Positions 55,312-63,652 of a stretch of 64,000 bases of DNA are shown here, in pieces. Every line of letters begins with the position of its first letter. Position 1 is the stretch's first letter. The stretch comes from Myxococcales bacterium (GTDB taxonomy: Bacteria; Myxococcota_A; UBA796; GCA-2862545). Where the stretch lies: the NCBI GenBank assembly GCA_019634415.1, contig JAHQVJ010000249.1, forward strand, positions 1 to 64,000. Reading direction: 5' to 3'. Position numbers and translations under genes: made by a program. A model generated the notes under the pieces. It searched no databases. It was not told the DNA's origin and was given only the letters and a program-made list of their open reading frames with translations.

Positions 55312-56941
55312 CTACCGCTACCTGGGCATCACAGCGGTGGACTCGGCCATCGGCTCCACCGGCATGTCGTTCGCGCCCGACACCACGCGCGAGCCCACCT
55401 ACTTCACCGGCAAGATCCGGCGGAAGCTCGCCTTCCGAGAGTGCATCAGCGCGCTTCACCACGTGGTGGTCAGCGACATGCGCTTCAAGCCCAAGGATCG
55501 CGCCCAGTACTTCGAGTGGCTCGAAGAGCAGCAGATGGTGGATCTGGCAGAGGTGGCCGCGCTGCGCGAGGAGACCCAGAGCCAGCTGGAGCAGGCGCGC
55601 AGCGAGCTGGCGGAGCTGCGGTCTCGGCACCAGGATCGGCACGCCGAGTTCTTCAAGGCACAGAAGCGCTACTTCGACTTCCTCTACAAGAAGAACGCCG
55701 ACTACTGGTTCGTGCTCGATCCGGTGATCACCGTGCACCCCGACGAGGTGTTCTTCGAGTGCTTCAGCCAGGACGAGTCGAGCTACGGCCGCGTCGGCTG
55801 CAGCTACGAGGTCTTCGAGGACCTGGGCGAGTTCGAGTGTGGCACGACCAACGTGGACTACAGCTCCACTCTGTACGACGAGTTCCAGAAGATCCGCGAC
55901 TACAAGGCCACCACCCTCACGGTGGATCCCAGCGGCTTCGAGGTGCAGACCTCCACCGACAAGGCCTACCGCGAGGTCAAGATCGACCTTCCGGACTCGT
56001 GGGTGCGGGGCTTCCTGCAGGTGAGCTCCGCGATGGGGCTGCCCTCCACGCGCTTCGATCTGCACCCCATGGACGTGCACAACATCTGCCTGTGGCTGCG
56101 TCGACACAAGGAGCGACAGTCCCCTCGCTCCCTGCGCTTCCACCTGGAGCCCGGCAAGCCCGTCCGGATCACCCTGGAGCCGTGGAACCACGTGCTCACG
56201 TGCGCGCGCTCGGTGTACCAAGGTGCCGAGGCCCAGGAGATCCGCGTGTGGGGGCGCCGTCGGTTGTTCCTTCTCGAGCGGCTCGTGTCCGTGGCTCGGC
56301 GCTTCCGTGTGGTGCTGATGGGCACCGGCATGCCCTCGTTCTGGATCGCCGACTGTGGCGACATCTCCTTCACCCTGGGTCTGTCGGGCTGGACCGCCAA
56401 CGACTGGTCCGCCTCGGGCAACTTCGATCTGCTGGCGCCGCGCGGCGACGTGGACACGGCCACCGCCCAGTCGGTGTTCGACGCGCTCAAGCAGGACTGG
56501 CGAGGCACGTCGGCCGATCTCGCCACCCGCCTGAACCTCGAGCCCTCCACGGTGAACGCAGCGCTCGGACAGTTCACCCAGGCGGGCCGCGTGATGTACG
56601 ACCTCAACGCCGAGGTGTTCCGGGTGCGCGAGCTCGCTCGCGATCCGCTGGACCTGTCGAAGCTGCGCTGGGCCAACGAGCGAGAGGCGTCCGCCGCTGC
56701 CCTGGTGAACGGCGGCCAGGTCACGGACCGAGTGGCCAACGATTCCGGAACCGGCCAGGTCTCGCTGTCGGGCCGCGTGGGCAAGCAGACGTGCTCGCTG
56801 GTGCTCGACAGCGATCAGCGTCTGGTCCGCGGCCACTGCGACTGCAGCTACCACTTCCGCAACAAGCTCCGTCGGGGCCCATGCGAGCACCTGCTCGCAC
56901 TGCGCATGTCCCACGAGCGCTCGGGGAGGGCCATCTCGTGA
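55301..56941 (+). CDS. SWIM zinc-finger protein (YehQ-like)
   Basis: A 546-residue protein. Near the C-terminus is a SWIM zinc finger, CxC-x12-CxH, with C513, C515, C528 and H530 (HCDCSYHFRNKLRRGPCEHL). The N-terminal part has a coiled-coil segment (LREETQSQLEQARSELAELR) and a large mixed alpha/beta region. SWIM fingers bind DNA or proteins. The ATG overlaps the WGR gene by 11 bases, so the two are translationally coupled. The retron RNA starts 37 bases after its stop. Pairing of WGR and SWIM is known from the yehI-yehQ locus; a link to the retron is new to me and unproven. Confidence 0.82.
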   Translation: MLFDYRYLGITAVDSAIGSTGMSFAPDTTREPTYFTGKIRRKLAFRECISALHHVVVSDMRFKPKDRAQYFEWLEEQQMVDLAEVAALREETQSQLEQARSELAELRSRHQDRHAEFFKAQKRYFDFLYKKNADYWFVLDPVITVHPDEVFFECFSQDESSYGRVGCSYEVFEDLGEFECGTTNVDYSSTLYDEFQKIRDYKATTLTVDPSGFEVQTSTDKAYREVKIDLPDSWVRGFLQVSSAMGLPSTRFDLHPMDVHNICLWLRRHKERQSPRSLRFHLEPGKPVRITLEPWNHVLTCARSVYQGAEAQEIRVWGRRRLFLLERLVSVARRFRVVLMGTGMPSFWIADCGDISFTLGLSGWTANDWSASGNFDLLAPRGDVDTATAQSVFDALKQDWRGTSADLATRLNLEPSTVNAALGQFTQAGRVMYDLNAEVFRVRELARDPLDLSKLRWANEREASAAALVNGGQVTDRVANDSGTGQVSLSGRVGKQTCSLVLDSDQRLVRGHCDCSYHFRNKLRRGPCEHLLALRMSHERSGRAIS

Positions 56942-56978
56942 TGGTTGCGCCCCTTTCACTTCGTGCTACCAACCAGTT

Positions 56979-57215
56979 TCCCTCTGAGGTGGGCAGCGCA
57001 CGCCTTGCAACCCGGGCGGTGTCATCGCCGTCCATGCGCACAGCTGTGCTCTGCCTCACTGGTCCGATCTCCACTATGCGCTATAGGGCCCCCTGCCGGC
57101 GGCAGCGATGGGCCTCGTGCTCGAGGTGCCGCCCGGTAGGGGGCCCAATAGCGCGTCGAGTTGATCGACCCAGTCTCCAGCGAGAGCGAAGACCTCGCTG
57201 CCCATCTCAGGGGGA
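56979..57215 (+). ncRNA. Retron msr-msd RNA
   Basis: The inverted repeats a1 (56979-56998) and a2 (57196-57215) pair over 20 consecutive positions, 18 Watson-Crick and 2 G-U, with no mismatch. The a1 repeat ends in AGC followed by G, where the branching guanosine of retrons is normally found. The msr part has two small hairpins: GGCG...CGCC (57015-57029) and the palindrome GCACAGCTGTGC (57038-57049). The msd part is a hairpin from 57078 to 57154 with about 26 pairs, one A-A mismatch and one bulge, capped by CCTCG-TGCT-CGAGG. The layout and the RT gene 23 bases downstream make this a complete retron. Confidence 0.85.
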
Positions 57216-57238
57216 TTCCCCCTTTCCCCGGGGACGCC

Positions 57239-58903
57239 ATGAGTGAGCGTCCACAGGATCGGCAAGAGCTCTACGATCGGATCCGCGAGTCCAGTAAGGA
57301 CGAGGTGATCCTCGAGGAGATGATCCGCTACGGGTTCTGGACCCAGGAGGGCCGACCCGACGATCCCGCCGAGGAGATCCAGCGCAAGGGTGAGCTCGAG
57401 CGCACCGTGGCCGCCCTGGCCACCGAAGCCTCCCGCCTACGCGACGTCGACGCCATGAAGCGGGCAGCGCGCAAGCAGCGCATGCAGGAGGCCAAGGCTC
57501 GACGCATCGAGACCAAGGAGCGGCGAGAGGCGCAGCGACAGGCCAAGGCGAAGGCCTGGGCCGAGCGCAAGACCCGCGAGCTGCTCTACCTGGGCGCTGG
57601 CGTGTCCAACGGCCTCGGTCAGCAAGCCGAGCAGATCCAGCCTGGGCTCCCGAGCGTTCCCTCCGCTCCCGATCTGGCCTCTGCCATGGGGATCTCGCTC
57701 GGGGAGCTCCGGTGGCTGGCCTTCCACCGCAAGGTGAGCACCACGTCTCACTACGCGCGCTTCCAGATCCCCAAGAAGACGGGCGGCACACGACTGATCT
57801 CCGCCCCCATGCCCCGCCTCAAGAAGGCGCAGCACTGGATCCGCGCCGAGATCCTCGAGCGCGTCGAGGTACACGAGGCAGCCCACGGCTTCGTCCGCGG
57901 ACGGTCGATCGTGTCCAACGCCGCGGCGCACGTAGGCCAGCGGGTGGTGATCAACCTCGATCTGCGCGACTTCTTCCCCTCGGTTCACTACCCCCGCGTG
58001 TTCGGCCTGTTCCGGAGCCTTGGCTTCAGCCCCGAGACCTCCACCGTGCTGTCGCTGCTGTGCACCGAGGCGGAGGTGGAGGAGGTTCAGCTCGACGGGC
58101 GGCGCTGGTTCGTTCACGCGAGCGAGCGCCGGCTCCCGCAGGGCTCGCCGTGCTCCCCTGCCCTCACGAACCTGGTGTGCCGGCGCCTCGATCGGCGCCT
58201 GACCGGTCTCGCCACCCAGCTCGGGTTCACCTACACCCGCTACGCCGACGACCTGACGTTCTCCAGTACACGCGACAACGCTCAGGTGAACCGCCTGATC
58301 CGCGCGGTGGAGCACATCGTGGACGACGAGTCCTTCACGGTCCACCCCGACAAGACGCGCATCATGCGTCGGGGACGGCGCCAGGAGGTCACGGGGCTGG
58401 TGGTGAACGACCGGCTCGGGGTGCCCAGACGACTGCTGAAGCAGTGGCGCGCCACCGTGCACCAGATCCGCCGCGACGGGCCGGCGGGCAAGCGCTTCGG
58501 GCTAGGCCCCGACGTGATGGCGGGCCTCACGGGCTTCGCCGCCTTCGTGAACATGGTGGATGCGGCCAAGGGTCAGGCCATGCTGCAGCAGATGGCCGAG
58601 CTGGCTGTGAGCAGGCCCGCCCCGCCCGCACCGCAGCCGCGCCCCACGCCACCAGCAGCCGCCCCGCTGCCACCACCCATGCCCGTCGCCGAGCCTGCGC
58701 CCACAGACGAGCCCGTGCGCCTCACCGAGTCGAGCGCTCCCGTGCTGCGCCGCACCCGCACCCTCGACGAGCCCGAGCCGCCCCTCACACACCAAGAGAC
58801 CGCCAAGACCCTGATCGACGAGTCCCGCTCCGAGGTCCCCGAGGTCGTCCGCCCTCGCCGCCGCTGGTGGCAGTTCTGGAAGTGGTTCAGCCGTCGCGGA
58901 TAG
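57239..58903 (+). CDS. Retron reverse transcriptase (Mx162-like group)
   Basis: A 554-residue reverse transcriptase that should make msDNA from the RNA just upstream. The N-terminal 160 residues are an extension with a charged coiled coil (KRAARKQRMQEAKARRIETK), as in myxobacterial retron RTs. The RT domain (about 165-420) has the retron-specific NAAAH (N227-H231), catalytic YADD (335-338) after RLPQGSPCSPALTNL, and VTG (384-386). The C-terminal 120 residues are Pro-rich, ending in the Trp/Arg-rich RRRWWQFWKWFSRRG. The start at 57239 lies after a2; the frame is open to 57161 but that part overlaps the RNA. No separate effector gene is recognisable. Confidence 0.92.
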   Translation: MSERPQDRQELYDRIRESSKDEVILEEMIRYGFWTQEGRPDDPAEEIQRKGELERTVAALATEASRLRDVDAMKRAARKQRMQEAKARRIETKERREAQRQAKAKAWAERKTRELLYLGAGVSNGLGQQAEQIQPGLPSVPSAPDLASAMGISLGELRWLAFHRKVSTTSHYARFQIPKKTGGTRLISAPMPRLKKAQHWIRAEILERVEVHEAAHGFVRGRSIVSNAAAHVGQRVVINLDLRDFFPSVHYPRVFGLFRSLGFSPETSTVLSLLCTEAEVEEVQLDGRRWFVHASERRLPQGSPCSPALTNLVCRRLDRRLTGLATQLGFTYTRYADDLTFSSTRDNAQVNRLIRAVEHIVDDESFTVHPDKTRIMRRGRRQEVTGLVVNDRLGVPRRLLKQWRATVHQIRRDGPAGKRFGLGPDVMAGLTGFAAFVNMVDAAKGQAMLQQMAELAVSRPAPPAPQPRPTPPAAAPLPPPMPVAEPAPTDEPVRLTESSAPVLRRTRTLDEPEPPLTHQETAKTLIDESRSEVPEVVRPRRRWWQFWKWFSRRG

Positions 58904-58929
58904 GCCCCGCGGCGCGGTCTGCCGCGGCT

Positions 58930-58935
58930 ATGTTG
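58930..58935 (+). promoter_or_regulatory. Putative -10 hexamer after the retron
   Basis: TATGTT, 29 bases before the ATG at 58965. It would separate transcription of the lipoprotein gene from the retron. No clear -35 box. Confidence 0.25.
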
Positions 58936-58964
58936 ACGTCACGTCTCGCCGCCCTGGGGCCCCG

Positions 58965-59570
58965 ATGCCTGCACGCACCTACCTCCTCGCTCTGCTCCTC
59001 GGTTGTACCGGTGCCACTGACGGCCCTACCGACACCACGGACACGACCGACGACTCCCCCACCACCGCAGACACGGGCCCTTCCACCACCGGCGACACCG
59101 CCACCTTCGATCCTTGCGCCACCATGACGCTCGAGGTCGGCAACGCCGAGAAGGCGCACACCCCTGCCGAGTCGTTGGACCCCGTGATCCTGGTGCACGG
59201 TGCCCAGGGCGGCTGGCACATCGACGTGAGCGGTCTGGTGACCGGAACCGACGCGCTGGTGGGCATCGATCCTCTGCTCACCGTGGTGTCGAGTGGCACG
59301 CAGCTCGCTGGCGATCAGCCATCGACGTTCTTGATGCTCGACGAGGTGGAGACGTGCGTGGGCCAGTTCGCCGGCGTGCGCGCCTACGTCGACGACGCCG
59401 AGGTGCCCAAGGGCATCGACGACTACCAGGCATTCATCTGCACCCTCGAAGACGAGGAGCTGGACCTGTCGGTGGTCGTCACCGACGTGGCCACCAAGAC
59501 GTCCACGGAGCAGTCGCTACGACTGGTGGCGAAGCTCGACGTGCTCGACGCCACCTACAACTGCCCCTGA
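58965..59570 (+). CDS. Thr/Asp-rich lipoprotein of unknown function
   Basis: A 201-residue lipoprotein (LLALLLGC, Cys14). The signal is followed by a low-complexity linker of T, D, P and S (about 15-48, for example TDTTDTTDDSPTTADTG), typical of surface lipoproteins in Myxococcota. The rest (about 50-201) is a beta-rich domain with Cys at 51, 129, 155 and 200, likely disulfide-bonded: PVILVHGAQGGWHIDVSGLV, SVVVTDVATKTSTEQSLRLV. No family recognised. Its 3' end overlaps the convergent regulator gene by 54 bases. Confidence 0.65.
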   Translation: MPARTYLLALLLGCTGATDGPTDTTDTTDDSPTTADTGPSTTGDTATFDPCATMTLEVGNAEKAHTPAESLDPVILVHGAQGGWHIDVSGLVTGTDALVGIDPLLTVVSSGTQLAGDQPSTFLMLDEVETCVGQFAGVRAYVDDAEVPKGIDDYQAFICTLEDEELDLSVVVTDVATKTSTEQSLRLVAKLDVLDATYNCP

Positions 59571-60467
59571 CGCCGCCAGGGCCCAGCCACCCACGGCGCG
59601 AGCCGCCAGCTCGATAGCCAGTGGATGGCCGCCGAAGGCCGCAGCCAACGCCGCCGCCTCGGCGTGGGTCAGCTCCACCGGGCTGCGCTCGCGAACCAGC
59701 ATCGCCGCGTCCACGTCACCAAGCGGCCCCAGTCGCAGCGTACGCCGCCCAGTGAGCTGCTCCGGGGCACCCACCACCAACACCGCACAGCGGCGTAGGC
59801 GGCGCAGCCATGCCAGATCTCGGGTCGTCAGGCACGAAGCCTCCGTCAGCAGCACCAAGATCCGGTCCCGGGTGGTGCCCACCTCCTCCAGCTCGGAGCC
59901 CCGAGCGCCAAGACCCGCCGCCACGGCTCGCTGTGCCTGAGCACCCCTGGCTCCCTCGAGCGACACGCGCGTGACCTCGCCGTCCCAGCCATGGGCCGCT
60001 CGACAGGCCAAGCGGCGCTTGCCGATCCCCACCGGGCCCACGATCCCCGTGATCCGTCCGCGCCTGAGCGCCCGCCCGAGCCATGCCAGCTCTCGAACAC
60101 GGCCCACGAAGGAGGAGACCTCCAGCGGGCAGGCTTGGGTTGGAGTGTCCAGATGCTCCAGTCGATAGCCGCCGCCCCGGGTGGAGGTGAGCCATCGTGG
60201 TCGCCCCGGATCGGGCTCGATCTTGCGCCGCAGCCGCGACACGGCGTGATCCGCCGCGCGGGTGACGACCATCCGTGAGTAGCCCCAGACCTCGGTGAGC
60301 AGCGTCTCACGGTCCACCCAGCGGCCGCGCCGCTCGGCGAGGTAGCGTAGCAGATCCGCCTCCAGCACCGTGAGATCCAGACGACGGTCCGGCCAGTGGA
60401 CGCTGCGCTGCGTCAGATCGACGTGCGCGTCTCCGAGGATCAGCAGGTTGTTCGTCGAGTTGCTCAT
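59517..60467 (-). CDS. Winged-helix regulator with P-loop NTPase domain
   Basis: A 316-residue protein. Residues about 10-105 are an OmpR-type winged helix: LDLTVLEADLLRYLAERRGR, DHAVSRLRRKIEPDPGRPRW, LTSTRGGGYRL. Residues about 115-300 are a truncated AAA/STAND-type NTPase with Walker A GPVGIGKRRLA and a C-terminal HPLAIELAARAVGG, as in AfsR/SARP-like regulators without the TPR part. It probably acts on transcription in response to the kinase encoded upstream, 33 bases away on the same strand. The C-terminal 18 residues are encoded opposite the convergent lipoprotein gene, an unusual overlap. Confidence 0.7.
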   Translation of the reverse strand: MSNSTNNLLILGDAHVDLTQRSVHWPDRRLDLTVLEADLLRYLAERRGRWVDRETLLTEVWGYSRMVVTRAADHAVSRLRRKIEPDPGRPRWLTSTRGGGYRLEHLDTPTQACPLEVSSFVGRVRELAWLGRALRRGRITGIVGPVGIGKRRLACRAAHGWDGEVTRVSLEGARGAQAQRAVAAGLGARGSELEEVGTTRDRILVLLTEASCLTTRDLAWLRRLRRCAVLVVGAPEQLTGRRTLRLGPLGDVDAAMLVRERSPVELTHAEAAALAAAFGGHPLAIELAARAVGGWALAASGAVVGGVEHVELRHQS

Positions 60468-60500
60468 GCCTCTGGAAACGCGAACTCCGACGGCGAAGGC

Positions 60501-62963
60501 TCACCGAAGCTGTGAGCGAATGTCACGCACGAGCTCCTCGCTCCACGCCGCTCGAGCATGGTCGGGGCCCCAGATCTCGCGGACGTTCTCCAGCCGCTCG
60601 AGCGCATAGGGCAAGGCCTCCTCGTCCTCCCCGAGCGCGTGCAGCGCCACCGCCAACGTCTCCATCACCAGTCCGTAGGTGCCTGGTGCGAGCTCCATAC
60701 GCAGCTCCACCACATCGCGCGCGAGCTGCGCGGCCTCCTCGAACCGCTCGGCCTGGTTCAGCCGCGTGGCAAGCACCACCGTGGAGGAGACGGTGTCGCG
60801 ATAGGCCGGGCCGTAGAACTCCATCCGGACGTCCAGCGAGCGGGCGCAAGCGTCGAGCGCCTCGTCCAGCTGGTCCAGATCACCGAGGACGTGACACAAG
60901 CCGAGGTCGGCATACGCCACCCGTGGATGTCGCTCACCCAGCCAGTCTACGAGTAGCTGCCTGGCAGACCGCAGCAGCTCCAGCGCCTCCTGCTGCGACT
61001 CCGGCCGCGGGCTCATGCGGCGAAAGTCCGCGAGCTTCAGCTCCGCCATCGCCACGGCATAGGGCGTGGCGTGGCGACACCGGTACAGCAGATCCGTCGC
61101 TTCTTCGAACATCTGCTTGGATGAAGAGTAGTCACCGACGCGGTGGTACGCGAGCGCCCTCCCGAACAGGAGGTCCCCCTCCACGCACACCGGATCCCGA
61201 AACGCGCTCGGCTCGGCCCGAATCACGACCTGTGCTCGCTCGAACAGGTCGAGGGCAGCCTCGGCGTTACCAGCCTCCACCCTCACGCTGGCGAGACCGG
61301 CCAGCGCCGTCAGCTCACAGACTGCATCCCCTGCAGCACGACAGGTCTCGATCGCCTCGGTCAGGGTGCCTTCGGCGATCTCCTCTTGGCCGGCGTCGCC
61401 CTGGAGCATGCCCATCACGACGCGGGCATTGCGCCTCAGCTCGGCATCCGACGACTGCAAGGCAGCCGCCAACAGGGCGTCGGCTCGATCGAAGTCGCCC
61501 ACGGCCACCGCGAGGCGCCCCACCGTGAACTGCAGCAGCTCCGGTCGTGCCAGCTCGTCGTAGTCGCCCCCTAGCACCCGATCGGCAGCCGCCTGCACCA
61601 GAGCCTCGGTGGTCGCAGGTCTGGGGCTCGCACCATCGAGCCACTGCTCCTGGTCGAAGTTCGCATGATGCGGCGAGACGTCCTCGAAGACGTCCACCAC
61701 GAGCGCGATCACCGCCTCTGCATCCTGCAAGGCAGCCTCCGCCCGGGAGCGCTCCAGCGACGTCACACTGAAGGCTACAGCCAAGACGATGGTCCCCAAC
61801 ACCGCCAGGAGCGCCGTGGACGTGCCGAGGAGCGCGACCCACGGGCTTCGCCGGACGCGGGTCCGCAACCGGTAGGCCGCCACCCCAGCAGGGGCCTCGT
61901 CGAGCGCACGCCCCTGCCGCAGCCTCCGGACCTGATCGAGCAGCCTCCCCACCGACGCCGTGCGATCACGGGGCTCCCGCGCGATGGCCTGCTCGATGAT
62001 GCTCCACAGCTCGGCGCGCGCCAGGGGTCTCAGCTGCAACAGGGCACCCGCATCCACGCGACGGACCTCGATCGCCTCCAGCTCCAGACGCAGATCATCG
62101 AGGGTGCCCGCCGGAAGCAGGTAGGGCTGCCTGCCGGTCATCAGGCGAAAGAGCAGCACGCCGAGGGAGTACACGTCGGAGCGCGTGTCGACACCCTCGC
62201 CGGTGAGTAGCTCGGGGGCCGCATAGTTCCGCGTGACGGGCATCCTTAGGTAGCCCAAGTGAGCCTCGCCGCGCTCCCCCGTGCGACGGGCCACGCCGAA
62301 GTCCAGCAGCTTCACGCGACCCGAAGGCGTCACGAGCACGTTCGCAGGCTTCAGATCACAGTGCACCACCAGTCGGGTGTGCGCATAGGCCACCGCCTCG
62401 CAGATCTCCTCGAACACCGCGAGGATCGCTTCGGCGTCGGCATGGTCTGCGAACACGTCCGCTTGCTGGCCTTCCACCAGCTCGAGCACGTAGTAGGGAT
62501 GGCCCTCCTCCGACAGACCTCCGTCGATCAGGCGAGCGATGGCAGGATGCTCCAGGCCGGCGAGGATCTGACGCTCATCCAGGAACCGGGTGCGGTCCGC
62601 CTCACTCGACAGCGGATCCATCAGCATCTTGATCGCCGCACTCTGCTCGAACTGCGCATCGCTACGGCGCGCGCGGTAGACCACTCCCATTCCACCCCAG
62701 CCCAGCACCTCCTCCACCCGCCAACGCCCCAGGCTCTCCCCTTCGCTCAGCCGCCGTGGGCCGAAGAGGACCCCCACCTCGCTGGACAGGGCCGCAGCAA
62801 AGTCGTCGACGCTGTTCATCGCATCGACGAGCTGTCGGAGCTCCGCACCCAGCTCCGGCTGCTCTCGCTCCAGGCGCTCGATGAACTCGGAGCGCTCGTC
62901 ACCGTGAAGCTCCAGGGCTTCCTCGACGAGCGCAGAGAGGGTCAACCAACGGGGTCCATCCAC
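60501..62963 (-). CDS. Ser/Thr protein kinase with C-terminal TPR domain
   Basis: An 820-residue kinase. An N-terminal helical region (about 1-75), kinase domain with GWGGMG (88-93), K112, HCD at 201-203 (VVHCDLKPANVL) and DFG at 221, then a transmembrane helix (about 385-410), and about 400 residues of TPR-type helices (AVAVGDFDRADALLAAALQS, ALAYHRVGDYSSSKQMFEEA, VALHALGEDEEALPYALERL). HCD in place of HRD is common in this kinase-TPR group and keeps the catalytic Asp. It follows the ECF sigma gene by 1 base, a well-known arrangement in which kinase and sigma factor act together. Confidence 0.92.
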   Translation of the reverse strand: MDGPRWLTLSALVEEALELHGDERSEFIERLEREQPELGAELRQLVDAMNSVDDFAAALSSEVGVLFGPRRLSEGESLGRWRVEEVLGWGGMGVVYRARRSDAQFEQSAAIKMLMDPLSSEADRTRFLDERQILAGLEHPAIARLIDGGLSEEGHPYYVLELVEGQQADVFADHADAEAILAVFEEICEAVAYAHTRLVVHCDLKPANVLVTPSGRVKLLDFGVARRTGERGEAHLGYLRMPVTRNYAAPELLTGEGVDTRSDVYSLGVLLFRLMTGRQPYLLPAGTLDDLRLELEAIEVRRVDAGALLQLRPLARAELWSIIEQAIAREPRDRTASVGRLLDQVRRLRQGRALDEAPAGVAAYRLRTRVRRSPWVALLGTSTALLAVLGTIVLAVAFSVTSLERSRAEAALQDAEAVIALVVDVFEDVSPHHANFDQEQWLDGASPRPATTEALVQAAADRVLGGDYDELARPELLQFTVGRLAVAVGDFDRADALLAAALQSSDAELRRNARVVMGMLQGDAGQEEIAEGTLTEAIETCRAAGDAVCELTALAGLASVRVEAGNAEAALDLFERAQVVIRAEPSAFRDPVCVEGDLLFGRALAYHRVGDYSSSKQMFEEATDLLYRCRHATPYAVAMAELKLADFRRMSPRPESQQEALELLRSARQLLVDWLGERHPRVAYADLGLCHVLGDLDQLDEALDACARSLDVRMEFYGPAYRDTVSSTVVLATRLNQAERFEEAAQLARDVVELRMELAPGTYGLVMETLAVALHALGEDEEALPYALERLENVREIWGPDHARAAWSEELVRDIRSQLR

Positions 62964-62964
62964 G

Positions 62965-63585
62965 TCAAGGCTCCAGTTGCAGCTTCAAGAAGGCAGCCGC
63001 CAGCTGCCAGTCGCGCTTCACCGTGGCTTGGGAGATCTCCAAGATCTCGCCGGTCTCGGCGACGCTCAAGCCCAGGAAGAACCGGTACTCGAACACGCTC
63101 GCCCGACGCGCATCCACGGCCGCCAGCTGGTCGAGACCACGGCCCACCGCCACCAGGGTGTCCTGACGCGCACGACTCGCGGCCTCCGCATCTCCGAGCT
63201 CCACGCGTCGCAGTCCCCCACCCCGCTTCTGGGCCCCCTGTCGTTGGGCGTAGTCGATGAGGATGTGCCGCATCGCCTTCGCCGCCACCGCAAAGAAGTG
63301 CCGGAGATCGGTCCAGTCGAAGCGACTGCGGTCCACCAGCTTCAGGAAGCTCTCGTGCACGAGGCTCGTGGTGTCGAGGGTGTCGTTGCCCGACCAGCGC
63401 CGTCGCTGACGACGAGCGAGCGCCACGAGCTCGTCGTAGACCTCGTCGAACAAGGTGCCGAGCGCCCCCTCGTCGCCAGCACGAATCGCCTCCAGAGCTT
63501 GGTTCACTACCACCGCGCGGTCACGTCCTCCTTCTGCACACCCACCTGTGGAGACAGGTGTCGATTCTGGCCTGGATGTCGTCAT
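62965..63585 (-). CDS. ECF-type sigma factor
   Basis: A 206-residue sigma-70-family ECF factor of the kind often paired with Ser/Thr kinases. Region 2: LFDEVYDELVALARRQRRRW, TTSLVHESFLKLVDRSRFDW, HFFAVAAKAMRHILIDYAQR. Region 4: ASVFEYRFFLGLSVAETGEI, LEISQATVKRDWQLAAAFLK. The ATG at 63585 (MTTSRPESTP) follows a GGGGGG stretch; a GTG near residue 26 is an alternative. No anti-sigma gene is adjacent; the kinase takes that place. Divergent from the esterase gene at the end of the window. Confidence 0.9.
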   Translation of the reverse strand: MTTSRPESTPVSTGGCAEGGRDRAVVVNQALEAIRAGDEGALGTLFDEVYDELVALARRQRRRWSGNDTLDTTSLVHESFLKLVDRSRFDWTDLRHFFAVAAKAMRHILIDYAQRQGAQKRGGGLRRVELGDAEAASRARQDTLVAVGRGLDQLAAVDARRASVFEYRFFLGLSVAETGEILEISQATVKRDWQLAAAFLKLQLEP

Positions 63586-63614
63586 GGTCCCCCCAAACGA
63601 GATTCTCGACCCGA

Positions 63615-63620
63615 TAGGCT
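63615..63620 (+). promoter_or_regulatory. Putative -10 hexamer in the sigma-esterase divergent region
   Basis: TAGGCT, 32 bases before the esterase ATG. The ECF gene runs the other way from the same 67-base gap, so the two starts could be co-regulated. Confidence 0.25.
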
Positions 63621-63652
63621 CAAGCGTCGTGGAAAAAGGGTACGACGCCCCC

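Noticed and set aside
56942..57238. Mobile element ends around the retron
   Set aside because: No integrase, transposase, tRNA or flanking direct repeat is visible. The inverted repeats found are internal to the msr-msd RNA.
57161..57238. In-frame upstream start for the reverse transcriptase (26 extra residues)
   Set aside because: That stretch overlaps the msd and a2 parts of the retron RNA. The ATG at 57239 lies after a2 and is the usual arrangement.
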